Part shown: piece by piece, positions 1 through 5,231 of the stretch | Numbering within the stretch: position 1 is the stretch's first letter | How the letters are laid out: every line of letters begins with the position of its first letter | Program-made: the position numbers and the translations under genes | Source: Pseudomonadota bacterium | Lineage (GTDB): Bacteria; Pseudomonadota; Alphaproteobacteria; Rhizobiales; Hyphomicrobiaceae | DNA: 5,913 nucleotides | Assembly (NCBI GenBank): GCA_021812845.1 | Contig: JAKAML010000096.1 | Span: forward strand, 1-5,913 | Direction: 5' to 3' | Notes under the pieces: generated by a model | Databases searched by the model: none | Told to the model about the DNA's origin: nothing | What the model saw: only the letters and a program-made list of their open reading frames with translations

Positions 1-144
1 CGCCGCGCCGAGATCGACGCGCCGCTCGCCCGCGTCCCCGGTCGAGACGGCGACGCGCAATGCCGCCGCGTTGGCGACGATCTCGTCGACGATGCGGGCG
101 GCCCGTTGATTGACGCTCGGCACCGGCATGGAGGGGCTCGTCAT
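1..144 (-). CDS. mch: Methenyl-H4MPT cyclohydrolase, N-terminal 48 codons (runs off window)
   Basis: Mch hydrolyses N5,N10-methenyl-tetrahydromethanopterin to the formyl form in cytoplasmic formaldehyde oxidation, directly after MtdB. Only the first 48 residues are visible, and the 3' part lies left of position 1. The fragment has the family's N-terminal pattern: a SVNQRAARIVDEIV stretch (about residues 10-23), then LRVAV and a GERRVDLGAA strand, as in Mch proteins (SVN..A..IV....A..LRV....G.R.VD.G). The start is the ATG at 144-142, whose bases overlap the TGA of the upstream ATP-grasp gene (ATGA). A purine-rich GGAAGGAAG ribosome binding site lies about 6 nt upstream, inside the preceding gene. 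A second Met at codon 6 is a less likely start. The overlap implies translational coupling. The call rests on a short fragment plus very typical context (mtdB and orfY immediately upstream); the rest of the gene would settle it. Confidence 0.85.
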   Translation of the reverse strand, partial: MTSPSMPVPSVNQRAARIVDEIVANAAALRVAVSTGDAGERRVDLGAA

Positions 145-1295
145 GGCAGCACTTCCTTCCCTGGCTTCATTTGATACAGCATGGCAGCGAGCGTTTCGAG
201 GCGCTCGCGGCAGAGCGTTTCGGCCTCGGCTGCGCTCGTCGCCACCGCCGAGACGGTGGCGACCGGCTCGCGGGAGGGTATCGTGCGGCCCGCCGCGGGC
301 CTGTCGTGGGCCCAGGCGGGCCAGGCGATCGTCGCGATACGGACGGGATCGCGGCCGGCATAGAGGCAGGCGGTCGCCTTGGCCGCCGGCGGGGCCCAGA
401 CCGCAAACTGCCGCTCGAGCGAGGCCTCGCCGCGGCCGGCCAGGACATGGGCCGTGAACAGCGTCCCCCGGTCGTCGTCGAATACGTCGAGGGTGGCGCC
501 AGGGCGAGGGTTGACCTCGATCAGGTGCGGCGTGCCGTCGTCGCCGACCATGAAGTCGAGCGACACGAGCCCGCGCAGGTCGAGCGCGCGAGCCAGGTCG
601 ACGCCGATGCCGATCAGCCGCGCCTCGAGGTCGGCCTCGAGCTCGAGGCTGCCGGCGGCGCCGCCGTAGCGGAACGGATGGCGCGGCGAAGGGGCGGTCC
701 ACTGGCGGCTGAACGCGAAGGCGCAGTCCGTGCCCGCGACGATGCCGAGGGCGGAGATCGCCGTCCCCGCGACCTCGCGCTGGAAGTAGCGGCCCGGGCG
801 GCGCGCGGGCCGTCTCGGGGCGCGGCGGACGTGGTTGCCGCCGCTGCCGCCCTGGCGCTTCGAGAGCCAGCCGGCGCCGTCGGCCGGCGGCGTCAGGCGG
901 ATCGCCGGATGGGACACGCCGAGCTCGGCGCAGAGGGCCGCGAGCGCCGTCGGATCCTTGGCCCGACGAACGGTCGCCGGCGCGCAGCCGATCAGGGGGT
1001 GGCGCTCGGCGAGCCCGGCCACGAGGTCCGGATCGGCCTCGAAGCCCGCGCCGAGCACGACGCCGAGCGGCTCCGACGGCGCGGCGGCGGCGCGCTCGGC
1101 GAGGGCCGCGCCGAGCGCCGCCGCGTCGAAGCCTTTCGCCAGCGCGCCGGGCAGGACCGCGACGCGGTGCGCCGCCAGCCGCGTGTCGTCGTCGCCGAAC
1201 GCATCGACGACGAGCGGCACGAAGCCGGCGCGCCGGGCGGACTCGGCGAGAGCCCGCCCGGAAAGACCGGCGATCAGGATCGATTGCCCGTTCAC
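141..1295 (-). CDS. orfY: ATP-grasp ligase-like protein of the H4MPT cluster (OrfY type)
   Basis: A 384-residue protein with an ATP-grasp fold, related to predicted carboxylate-amine ligases. Visible in order: an N-terminal beta strand (SILIAGLSG, residues 5-13) opening a pre-ATP-grasp domain; a hinge AKDPTALAALCAELGV (112-127); the nucleotide-binding strand and glycine-rich loop WLSKRQGGSGGNHVR (143-157), with K146 as the likely ATP-contacting lysine; YFQREVAGTAISAL (170-183); and the metal-binding segment SLDFMVGDDG...HLIEVNPRPGATLDVF (245-272), with E260 and N262 as Mg ligands. A roughly 75-residue C-terminal domain follows. OrfY proteins are known members of methylotroph H4MPT gene clusters and are required for that pathway, but I know of no proven reaction. 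Adding glutamate or another acid to H4MPT or to methylofuran is inference by analogy with archaeal ATP-grasp ligases. The gene starts 7 nt after mtdB and overlaps mch. Its GTG start sits inside a GGAGGTG motif (see findings). Confidence 0.85.
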   Translation of the reverse strand: MNGQSILIAGLSGRALAESARRAGFVPLVVDAFGDDDTRLAAHRVAVLPGALAKGFDAAALGAALAERAAAAPSEPLGVVLGAGFEADPDLVAGLAERHPLIGCAPATVRRAKDPTALAALCAELGVSHPAIRLTPPADGAGWLSKRQGGSGGNHVRRAPRRPARRPGRYFQREVAGTAISALGIVAGTDCAFAFSRQWTAPSPRHPFRYGGAAGSLELEADLEARLIGIGVDLARALDLRGLVSLDFMVGDDGTPHLIEVNPRPGATLDVFDDDRGTLFTAHVLAGRGEASLERQFAVWAPPAAKATACLYAGRDPVRIATIAWPAWAHDRPAAGRTIPSREPVATVSAVATSAAEAETLCRERLETLAAMLYQMKPGKEVLP

Positions 1296-1302
1296 CTCCG
1301 GC

Positions 1303-2208
1303 TCACGCGAGGCCGGTCAGCTTCCGCGCCATCGCGTAGGCGTGGCGGAAATCGAACGCGACCGGACCGTCGCTCTCGATCATCTGCCGGAACAGCCCGC
1401 TCTCGCATTTGTACTTGATGTCGCCGATCGCCAGCGGCCCGACGCCGAGCGCATCGCAGCCCGGCAACGGCGCACCGTCCATGAACAGCTCCATGCCCTC
1501 GACGCCCGGCGGCGGGACGGCGTTGACGTCGGCGACGACGAGCAGGCGCCGTGCGGCCTTCATGTCGTCCGCCGAGACGACCTGGACGCCGGCGGCGGCG
1601 GCGGCGAACACCACCTCGGCGTCGGCGACGATGTCACGCCGCCGCTCGGGCGTCTCGCCGGAGACGGCCTCGAGATCGACGCCGAAGCGCTCCTTGGAGA
1701 CCGCCGCACTCTTGACGACGCGGTCGACGCCCCGGTGCGCCACGAGCCGGACGTCCGCACCTTCGAGCGCGGCGATGATCGACGACGCGAAGCCGACGAC
1801 GCCGGTGGCGCCGAACACGGCGACCCGGGTTCCCTTCCAGCTGCGGCCGAACTTCAGCTTCAGCACCCGCTCGACGCAGGCGACCATGGCGGCGGCGGTG
1901 GTGAACGAGCCCGCCGGATCGGCGAACGTCGAGCATTCGAACGGCGGCACCATGGCCTTCCTCGCCGCCTCCATCATGTCGAGCGCCAGGATCGCGTCCT
2001 TGCCGCCCATGAAGAAGCCCGTGCGCGGGCCGTAGTTCGGCGGACGCGAGAAGATCGCGTCCTGGATCAGGCCAGTGACCTCGGCGAGGTCGACGTTGAC
2101 ATAGGGCACGATGACCTTGAAGCCGGCGTCGGCTGCCATGTTCACGTCGAACGGGCTCATGTGCTTCTGCGGGGCGAGCATATGGAGGATCGGTGTGGCA
2201 TCGCTCAT
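1303..2208 (-). CDS. mtdB: NAD(P)-dependent methylene-H4MPT dehydrogenase MtdB
   Basis: MtdB oxidises methylene-H4MPT to methenyl-H4MPT in the cytoplasm, passing the electrons to NAD(P)+, after Fae or spontaneous condensation loads formaldehyde on the cofactor. The product is 301 residues, close to the family length. The N-terminal ILHMLAPQKHMSPFDVNMA (residues 7-25) and QDAIFSRPPN (49-58) separate MtdB from its paralogue MtdA. FADPAGSFTTAAAMVA (95-110) is the conserved substrate-side segment. A Rossmann motif VAVFGATGVVG (129-139) binds the dinucleotide, and DVNAVPPPG (227-235) and GVGPLAIGDIKYK (255-267) are also family hallmarks. The frame stays open upstream to 2475, but the conserved protein begins at the ATG at 2208, with an AAGGAA ribosome binding site a few bases before it, so the longer start is rejected. 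The gene lies 16 nt after beta-RFAP synthase and 7 nt before the ATP-grasp gene. Confidence 0.95.
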   Translation of the reverse strand: MSDATPILHMLAPQKHMSPFDVNMAADAGFKVIVPYVNVDLAEVTGLIQDAIFSRPPNYGPRTGFFMGGKDAILALDMMEAARKAMVPPFECSTFADPAGSFTTAAAMVACVERVLKLKFGRSWKGTRVAVFGATGVVGFASSIIAALEGADVRLVAHRGVDRVVKSAAVSKERFGVDLEAVSGETPERRRDIVADAEVVFAAAAAGVQVVSADDMKAARRLLVVADVNAVPPPGVEGMELFMDGAPLPGCDALGVGPLAIGDIKYKCESGLFRQMIESDGPVAFDFRHAYAMARKLTGLA

Positions 2209-2224
2209 CTCGAGTTCCTTCCCT

Positions 2225-3214
2225 TCAGACCTGAGCGGTATCTGGCGTCCGCTCTTCGATCTCCGCGCCGACGTTCCGTCCGCGCGCCACCAGAATTTCC
2301 ATACCCCTCGCTTTAGCGTCTCGTTCGAAAGTACGATAGAGGCTCCGTGCAGACGCCTCCGACGGCACGAACGCGAACCCGGTCGGTCCCCACGAGCTCT
2401 GTCCGATCCCCACCGCCCCCGCGCGCCCCATGGCCTCGACGATCTCCGCCACCGCCATGCTGCTCCACAGGCCACCGCCCTGGGCGTCGGCGAAATGCCG
2501 CCCGACGATCGCCTGGATCTCGGTCACCGCAGCGCCGAACTCGCCGATGTTCGCCTCGAGCAGCGCCGGCGCCAGCCGCATCATCACCAGCCGGCAGAGA
2601 TGCCCGGAGCGCTCCTCGGGGAACGGCGCCAGGTTGGCGAACGCCTTGGCCTCCTTGTCGCCGTGGACGCCGGTCTCGCGGCGGTCGAGCACCAGCATGA
2701 TCCGCCAGTCCTCGGGCAGAGGATGGCGCATGACGACCGGCGGCGGCCCGCCGTCCGTGCCCCGTCCGCCGTCGACGACGAAGCCGCCGTGATCGAACGC
2801 GGCCATGCCGATCGCCGAGCGCGCGCCGCGGTCGAGGACGTCGCCGATCGCGGCCGCGGGCGGCCGGCGGCCCTCGAGCCGCAGCAGCGCCGTGCCGACG
2901 GCCAGCGAAAGCTGGGTTCCCGAGCCGAGGCCGGCATGGGCGGGGATCGCCGCCCGCACCGCGATGTCGTGGCCGATCGACAATCCGAAGGCGTCGACGA
3001 CCTTGATCGCCGCCGTCGCCGCCCGCCGGCCCTCGGGACCGGAAGTGACGAGCCCCTCGGCGCGGCGCACGACGATCTCCGTCGCCGGCCGGTCGATGGC
3101 GAGCCCGAGCGAGCCGAATCGCCGTCCGAGGCCGCCGTTGAGGTCGAGGAACCCGAGGTGCAGCCGTCCCGGCGCGACGATGCGGATGCTCTTGGACTTG
3201 GGCCGGGCGGACAT
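2225..3214 (-). CDS. Beta-ribofuranosylaminobenzene 5'-phosphate (beta-RFAP) synthase
   Basis: This enzyme condenses p-hydroxybenzoate or p-aminobenzoate with phosphoribosyl pyrophosphate, releasing CO2 and pyrophosphate, in the first step committed to the arylamine half of methanopterin. It is homologous to archaeal MptG and to Orf4 of Methylobacterium. The 329-residue product belongs to the GHMP-kinase superfamily: an N-terminal strand pair IRIVAPGRLHLGFLDLNG (10-27), FGSLGLAIDRP (33-43), and the GHMP glycine-rich loop IPAHAGLGSGTQLSLAVG (90-107). RGARSAIGMAAFDHGGFVVDGG (129-150) is the segment typical of beta-RFAP synthases, as is GQSSWGPTGFAFV (271-283). The start at 3214 is preceded by AAAGGAA with about 11 nt spacing, slightly long but the best available. 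It is the first gene of the minus-strand operon, so its promoter should lie in the spacer shared with the divergent pterin genes. Its presence indicates that the host makes its own H4MPT. Confidence 0.93.
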   Translation of the reverse strand: MSARPKSKSIRIVAPGRLHLGFLDLNGGLGRRFGSLGLAIDRPATEIVVRRAEGLVTSGPEGRRAATAAIKVVDAFGLSIGHDIAVRAAIPAHAGLGSGTQLSLAVGTALLRLEGRRPPAAAIGDVLDRGARSAIGMAAFDHGGFVVDGGRGTDGGPPPVVMRHPLPEDWRIMLVLDRRETGVHGDKEAKAFANLAPFPEERSGHLCRLVMMRLAPALLEANIGEFGAAVTEIQAIVGRHFADAQGGGLWSSMAVAEIVEAMGRAGAVGIGQSSWGPTGFAFVPSEASARSLYRTFERDAKARGMEILVARGRNVGAEIEERTPDTAQV

Positions 3215-3268
3215 CGTGGTGGTCGTTCCTTTGTCCGGCGGAGGCGGCTACTGTCGGGGTCTCGCGGC

Positions 3269-3356
3269 GGCCGGGTGTCCACCTCGCGGAGCGGCCGACG
3301 CGCCCTCTGAGCACAGGGCGCGGCGAACGGGCGTCCCCGGGGCCGGAGTGTCCACC
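3269..3356 (+). repeat. 15/16-nt direct repeat GGCCGG(A)GTGTCCACC, two copies
   Basis: Copy 1 is GGCCGGGTGTCCACC at 3269-3283 and copy 2 is GGCCGGAGTGTCCACC at 3341-3356. They are identical except for one inserted A. The shared GTGTCCACC cores start 73 nt apart, close to seven turns of B-DNA. Each core contains a small dyad, GTG-TC-CAC (GGTG-TC-CACC in copy 1). Both copies lie in the divergent promoter region. A pair of operator sites is a reasonable reading, but GC-rich chance similarity cannot be excluded. Confidence 0.5.
3299..3322. promoter_or_regulatory. Hairpin in the divergent spacer
   Basis: CGCGCCCT (3299-3306) and AGGGCGCG (3315-3322) form a perfect 8-bp stem around an 8-nt loop. 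There is no T-run on either side, so it is not a typical intrinsic terminator. It lies between the two direct-repeat copies, 55 nt before the plus-strand start. It could be an operator dyad, a leader hairpin, or a roadblock between the divergent units. Confidence 0.35.
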
Positions 3357-3376
3357 AAAGGAGCCAGGAGAGCAAC

Positions 3377-3757
3377 ATGACCTCGGAACGCGAGAAGCCC
3401 ATGCCCGACGCCGACGTCGAGCGGTGGCTCGGCCAGAATCTGCCGACCTGGAAGCTCGCGGACGGCTGGATCCGCCGCACCTACAAGACGAACAGCTGGA
3501 AGGGGACGCTGATGGTCGTCAATACCGTGGGTCATCTGGCGGAGGCTGCCTGGCACCACCCAGACATCACGCTCTCCTACGCCTGGGTCGAGGTACGGCT
3601 GATGACCCATTCCGCCAAGGGCATCACCGACAAGGATCTGGCGCTGGCGCGGAAGATCGAGGACGTCGTCATGTGGCAACCGGGCACGGACACATCCAAT
3701 TCGCTCGAGGGCACGCCGGCGGGCGACATGCGCTTTGCCTACCTCAAGTACGACTGA
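3377..3757 (+). CDS. Pterin-4a-carbinolamine dehydratase family protein
   Basis: Family members dehydrate 4a-hydroxytetrahydropterin to quinonoid dihydropterin after aromatic amino acid hydroxylation. The 126-residue product matches the family signature: E56-x3-H60-H61-P62, Y68, H78 and D87, with the His pair and H78 at the usual catalytic positions. An N-terminal DVERWLGQNLPTWKLADGW stretch also fits. The family is usually about 95-120 residues. Here a tail of roughly 30 residues (97-126, rich in G, T and S and ending AYLKYD) follows the normal end of the domain. The start at 3377 has an AGGAGA site about 5 nt upstream; the Met at codon 9 is a weaker alternative. It is followed 7 nt later by folK and diverges from beta-RFAP synthase, with no phenylalanine hydroxylase in view. 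The context therefore suggests a role in H4MPT or pterin synthesis or recycling rather than phenylalanine breakdown. That role is inference. Confidence 0.88.
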   Translation: MTSEREKPMPDADVERWLGQNLPTWKLADGWIRRTYKTNSWKGTLMVVNTVGHLAEAAWHHPDITLSYAWVEVRLMTHSAKGITDKDLALARKIEDVVMWQPGTDTSNSLEGTPAGDMRFAYLKYD

Positions 3758-3764
3758 GCGGCCG

Positions 3765-4319
3765 ATGGTGGTGCAACCCGGCGAGGGCGCTGGCCGGCGC
3801 GCGGCGGGCGGCGCCGCGGAGACGGTCGAAGCCATCCTCGGCCTCGGCTCGAACATGGGCGACAAGGCCGTGAACCTCGGCCAGGCGATCGCCCTGCTGA
3901 CGGCGCCCGGCGACGTCGCCGTCGCTGCGCGATCGCGCAACTGGCGCACGCCGCCGTGGGGCGTCACCGATCAGGACTGGTTTCTCAACGCCTGCGTGCG
4001 CGTCCTGACCACGCTCCCGCCACGGGCGCTGCTCGGCCGCTGCCAGGAGGTCGAGACCGCGATGGGCCGCGTCCGCACGCTGCGCTGGGGGCCGCGCATC
4101 ATCGACGTCGATATCCTGACCTTCGGCCGGCTGCGACTCGCCGAGCCCGATCTCGTGGTGCCGCATCCGCGCATCGCCGAGCGAGCGTTCGTGCTCGGGC
4201 CGCTGGCGGAGATCGCCCCCGATCTCGACATCGACGGCCGCACGGCGGCGGAGCGCTGGGCGGCGATCGACCGGCAGGGGGTCTATCCGCTGGCTTCGGT
4301 GCCGTCGCCGCCCGGCTGA
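3765..4319 (+). CDS. folK: 6-Hydroxymethyl-7,8-dihydropterin pyrophosphokinase (HPPK)
   Basis: HPPK transfers pyrophosphate from ATP to 6-hydroxymethyl-7,8-dihydropterin, activating the pterin for condensation with p-aminobenzoate (folate) or, in an H4MPT maker, possibly with beta-RFAP. The 184-residue product has AILGLGSNMGDKAVNL (residues 23-38), SRNWRTPPWG (57-66), DWFLNACV (71-78), and the signature GRVRTLRWGPRIIDVDIL (101-118), with D114 and D116 as the two metal-binding aspartates and R107 and R111 nearby. PHPRIAERAFVLGPLAEIAPD (133-153) follows. The first 20 or so residues are a Gly/Ala/Arg-rich extension before the first strand. The ATG at 3765 is chosen because it lies just after the dehydratase stop; its ribosome binding site is weak, which suggests coupling. 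An in-frame TTG at 3735 inside the previous gene is less likely. Pairing with beta-RFAP synthase raises the possibility of an H4MPT-dedicated copy, but a housekeeping folate role is equally compatible with the sequence. Confidence 0.93.
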   Translation: MVVQPGEGAGRRAAGGAAETVEAILGLGSNMGDKAVNLGQAIALLTAPGDVAVAARSRNWRTPPWGVTDQDWFLNACVRVLTTLPPRALLGRCQEVETAMGRVRTLRWGPRIIDVDILTFGRLRLAEPDLVVPHPRIAERAFVLGPLAEIAPDLDIDGRTAAERWAAIDRQGVYPLASVPSPPG

Positions 4320-4639
4320 GCGAGCCGCACTTTGGCCGTCCGCAACACCCACGATCCGAGAGGCAATCCCCTGCCGCGTCCCCTTCCACGTCATGGCCGC
4401 GCGCGACACCGCCATCCAGACTGAAAATCGGCTGCCGCCACGAATGGTCTGGAAGGCCGGCTCGATGGCCGGACATGGAGAGTTTGGGAGGTTTCGGAGG
4501 TCGACGCTTCGGCCCGCGGATACGACGCGCCGTCCGTCACAGCGGGGAGCGGCGCGGGGAGCGGGCGCAGGCCACCCTACGGCGAGCGCCGCGGACCTCC
4601 GGTCCGCGGCGCCTGCAATAGCGGCGATGATCGCGCGTG
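4320..4639. other. Non-coding stretch between convergent genes
   Basis: This 320-nt stretch separates folK (plus) from the cytochrome gene (minus). I see no credible gene in it. An open plus-strand frame from 4393 has no ribosome binding site, no family resemblance and runs into the cytochrome's 3' end. The region holds a strong inverted repeat (4586-4612), a two-copy 12-nt tandem GCGGGGAGCGGC/G (4542-4565) and two GGCCGG copies (4455-4460, 4467-4472). I see no tRNA, CRISPR or insertion-sequence structure. Confidence 0.6.
4586..4612. terminator. Strong GC hairpin between convergent genes
   Basis: GCGCCGCGGACC (4586-4597) and GGTCCGCGGCGC (4601-4612) pair perfectly over 12 bp around a 3-nt loop (TCC). 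It begins 27 nt past the cytochrome stop on the minus strand and lies 267 nt past the folK stop on the plus strand. No T-run follows on either strand, so it is either a bidirectional terminator of the U-less kind common in GC-rich genomes or a 3'-end stabiliser. The closeness to the cytochrome stop makes it most likely that gene's terminator. Confidence 0.6.
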
Positions 4640-5005
4640 CTACTTGTTCGTCTTGAGGTAGGCGATCAGGTTCTTGCGGTCGGTCTCGTCCTTGATGCCG
4701 ACGAAGACCATCTTGTTGCCCGGGATGTTGCCCTTGGGATCGGCGATGTAGGCGTCGAGCGCCGCGTCGTCCCAGGTCTTGCCAGAATTCTTCATGGCTT
4801 CCGAGTAGGCGAAGCCCTCGACCGCACCGGCCTTGCGGCCGGCGACGCCGTTGAGATGCGGGCCGACCATGTTCTTGGCGCCGTCACCGACGGCGTGGCA
4901 CGCGCGGCACTTGCCGAACACGGACTTGCCGGCGTCGGCGTCCTGGGCCGACGCGGCCGCCGGAACGGCGACCAGCGTGACAGCGGCGATCATCCACTTG
5001 AGCAT
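4640..5005 (-). CDS. Periplasmic class I (c2-like) cytochrome c
   Basis: A small soluble electron carrier. The 121-residue precursor starts with a Sec signal peptide (residues 1-20, MLKWMIAAVTLVAV... with an AAASA cleavage site before Q21). The mature protein has one heme site CRACH (C33, C36, H37), the GPHLNGVAGRKAG segment (48-60) and FAYSEAMKNSGKTW (65-78). M99 in GNKMVFVGI is the likely distal heme ligand, and the C-terminal helix is RKNLIAYLK (110-118). This order is typical of cytochrome c2/c550 proteins of alphaproteobacteria. The start at 5005 is chosen over one 10 codons upstream because GGAGGAA lies 8 nt before it and the signal peptide then begins properly. It lies downstream of pqqE on the same strand, so accepting electrons from a cytochrome serving a PQQ methanol dehydrogenase is plausible, but general respiration is equally possible. 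An FNR/FixK-like box lies upstream. Confidence 0.92.
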   Translation of the reverse strand: MLKWMIAAVTLVAVPAAASAQDADAGKSVFGKCRACHAVGDGAKNMVGPHLNGVAGRKAGAVEGFAYSEAMKNSGKTWDDAALDAYIADPKGNIPGNKMVFVGIKDETDRKNLIAYLKTNK

Positions 5006-5091
5006 CCCTAATTTCCTCCGTCCTTGCTCTTGCACCTGGGCATCCTCGCCCGGGCTGTCGCACCGGGGCGCTGCAACTGGATCGCGTGCCT

Positions 5092-5105
5092 TTGACCCAG
5101 ATCAA
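5092..5105. promoter_or_regulatory. FNR/FixK-type box TTGAC-CCAG-ATCAA
   Basis: The 14-nt sequence TTGACCCAGATCAA (TTGATCTGGGTCAA on the minus strand) fits the CRP/FNR-family consensus TTGAY-N4-RTCAA used by FNR, Anr and FixK in all fixed positions. Its centre is about 93 nt upstream of the cytochrome start codon. If it acts at -41.5, transcription would begin near 5057. The strongly AT-containing dyad stands out in a GC-rich background, and cytochrome genes are frequent FixK/FNR targets in alphaproteobacteria. Function is inferred. Confidence 0.6.
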
Positions 5106-5149
5106 CGACCATCATCGCAAGTTTTCACTGAACCCGCGCTGAACACAAT

Positions 5150-5196
5150 GCCGCACCGGAGATAATTCACTTCCGGCGTTCCGGCAATGGTGCGGC
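5150..5196 (-). terminator. Possible pqqE terminator, imperfect stem
   Basis: GCCGCACC (5150-5157) is matched by GGTGCGGC (5189-5196), an 8-bp outer stem with a 31-nt interior. A competing 5-bp pair CCGGA (5156-5160)/TCCGG (5172-5176) lies inside. It starts 36 nt beyond the pqqE stop on the minus strand. There is no T-run and the loop is large, so the terminator call is weak. Confidence 0.3.
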
Positions 5197-5231
5197 GGAG
5201 CGTGACGGCGGTCTTCGGGCGGGTGCGTACC

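Larger units (their letters stand above)
3215..3376. promoter_or_regulatory. Divergent promoter region between beta-RFAP synthase and the pterin genes
   Basis: This 162-nt spacer separates the divergent starts at 3214 (minus) and 3377 (plus), so both operons should be transcribed from it. It is very GC-rich and I see no convincing -35/-10 pair on either strand. It contains a long direct repeat (3269-3283 and 3341-3356), a hairpin (3299-3322) and, at its right end, the ribosome binding site of the plus-strand gene (AGGAGA about 5 nt before the ATG). That it is a promoter is inferred from gene layout; the elements inside it are seen directly. Confidence 0.6.
5006..5231 (-). promoter_or_regulatory. 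Upstream region of the cytochrome c gene
   Basis: This 226-nt spacer between pqqE and the cytochrome gene holds the cytochrome's Shine-Dalgarno site (GGAGGAA, about 5014-5020), an FNR/FixK-like dyad (5092-5105) and an imperfect fold just downstream of pqqE (5150-5196). I see no clear -10 element. A separate promoter for the cytochrome is inferred from the spacing and the dyad. Confidence 0.5.

Noticed and set aside
171..1418. Long open plus-strand frame opposite the ATP-grasp gene
   Set aside because: Its Arg/Gly/Ala-rich translation has no family resemblance. The minus strand carries a conserved enzyme here, and long antisense frames are expected at this GC content.
835..2316. Long open plus-strand frame (493 codons) opposite the ATP-grasp and mtdB genes
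   Set aside because: Composition is Arg/Asp/His-rich and domain-free, and it spans two well-supported minus-strand genes and their junction.
2209..2475. Upstream extension of mtdB by 89 codons
   Set aside because: It would overlap the coding part of beta-RFAP synthase, is Arg/Ser-rich and unrelated to MtdB. The conserved protein begins at 2208 behind a good ribosome binding site.
2111..3310. Long open plus-strand frame opposite beta-RFAP synthase
   Set aside because: It is a shadow of a conserved GHMP-family gene, without a ribosome binding site or recognisable motifs.
3335..3342. CCCCGGGG palindrome in the divergent spacer
   Set aside because: An 8-nt GC palindrome is expected by chance at this composition.
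3735..3764. TTG start for folK inside the dehydratase gene
   Set aside because: The ATG at 3765 lies just after the preceding stop. The extra residues add nothing conserved to HPPK.
4542..4565. Two-copy 12-nt tandem GCGGGGAGCGGC/G
   Set aside because: Too short and too GC-rich to distinguish from background. Only two copies are present.
4393..4656. Small plus-strand frame of 87 codons in the convergent spacer
   Set aside because: No ribosome binding site or recognisable motif. It crosses the strong hairpin and the cytochrome 3' end, so it is probably chance.
5006..5035. Ten-codon longer start for the cytochrome
   Set aside because: It would put MQEQGRRKLG before the signal peptide and pass over the GGAGGAA site that correctly serves the ATG at 5005.
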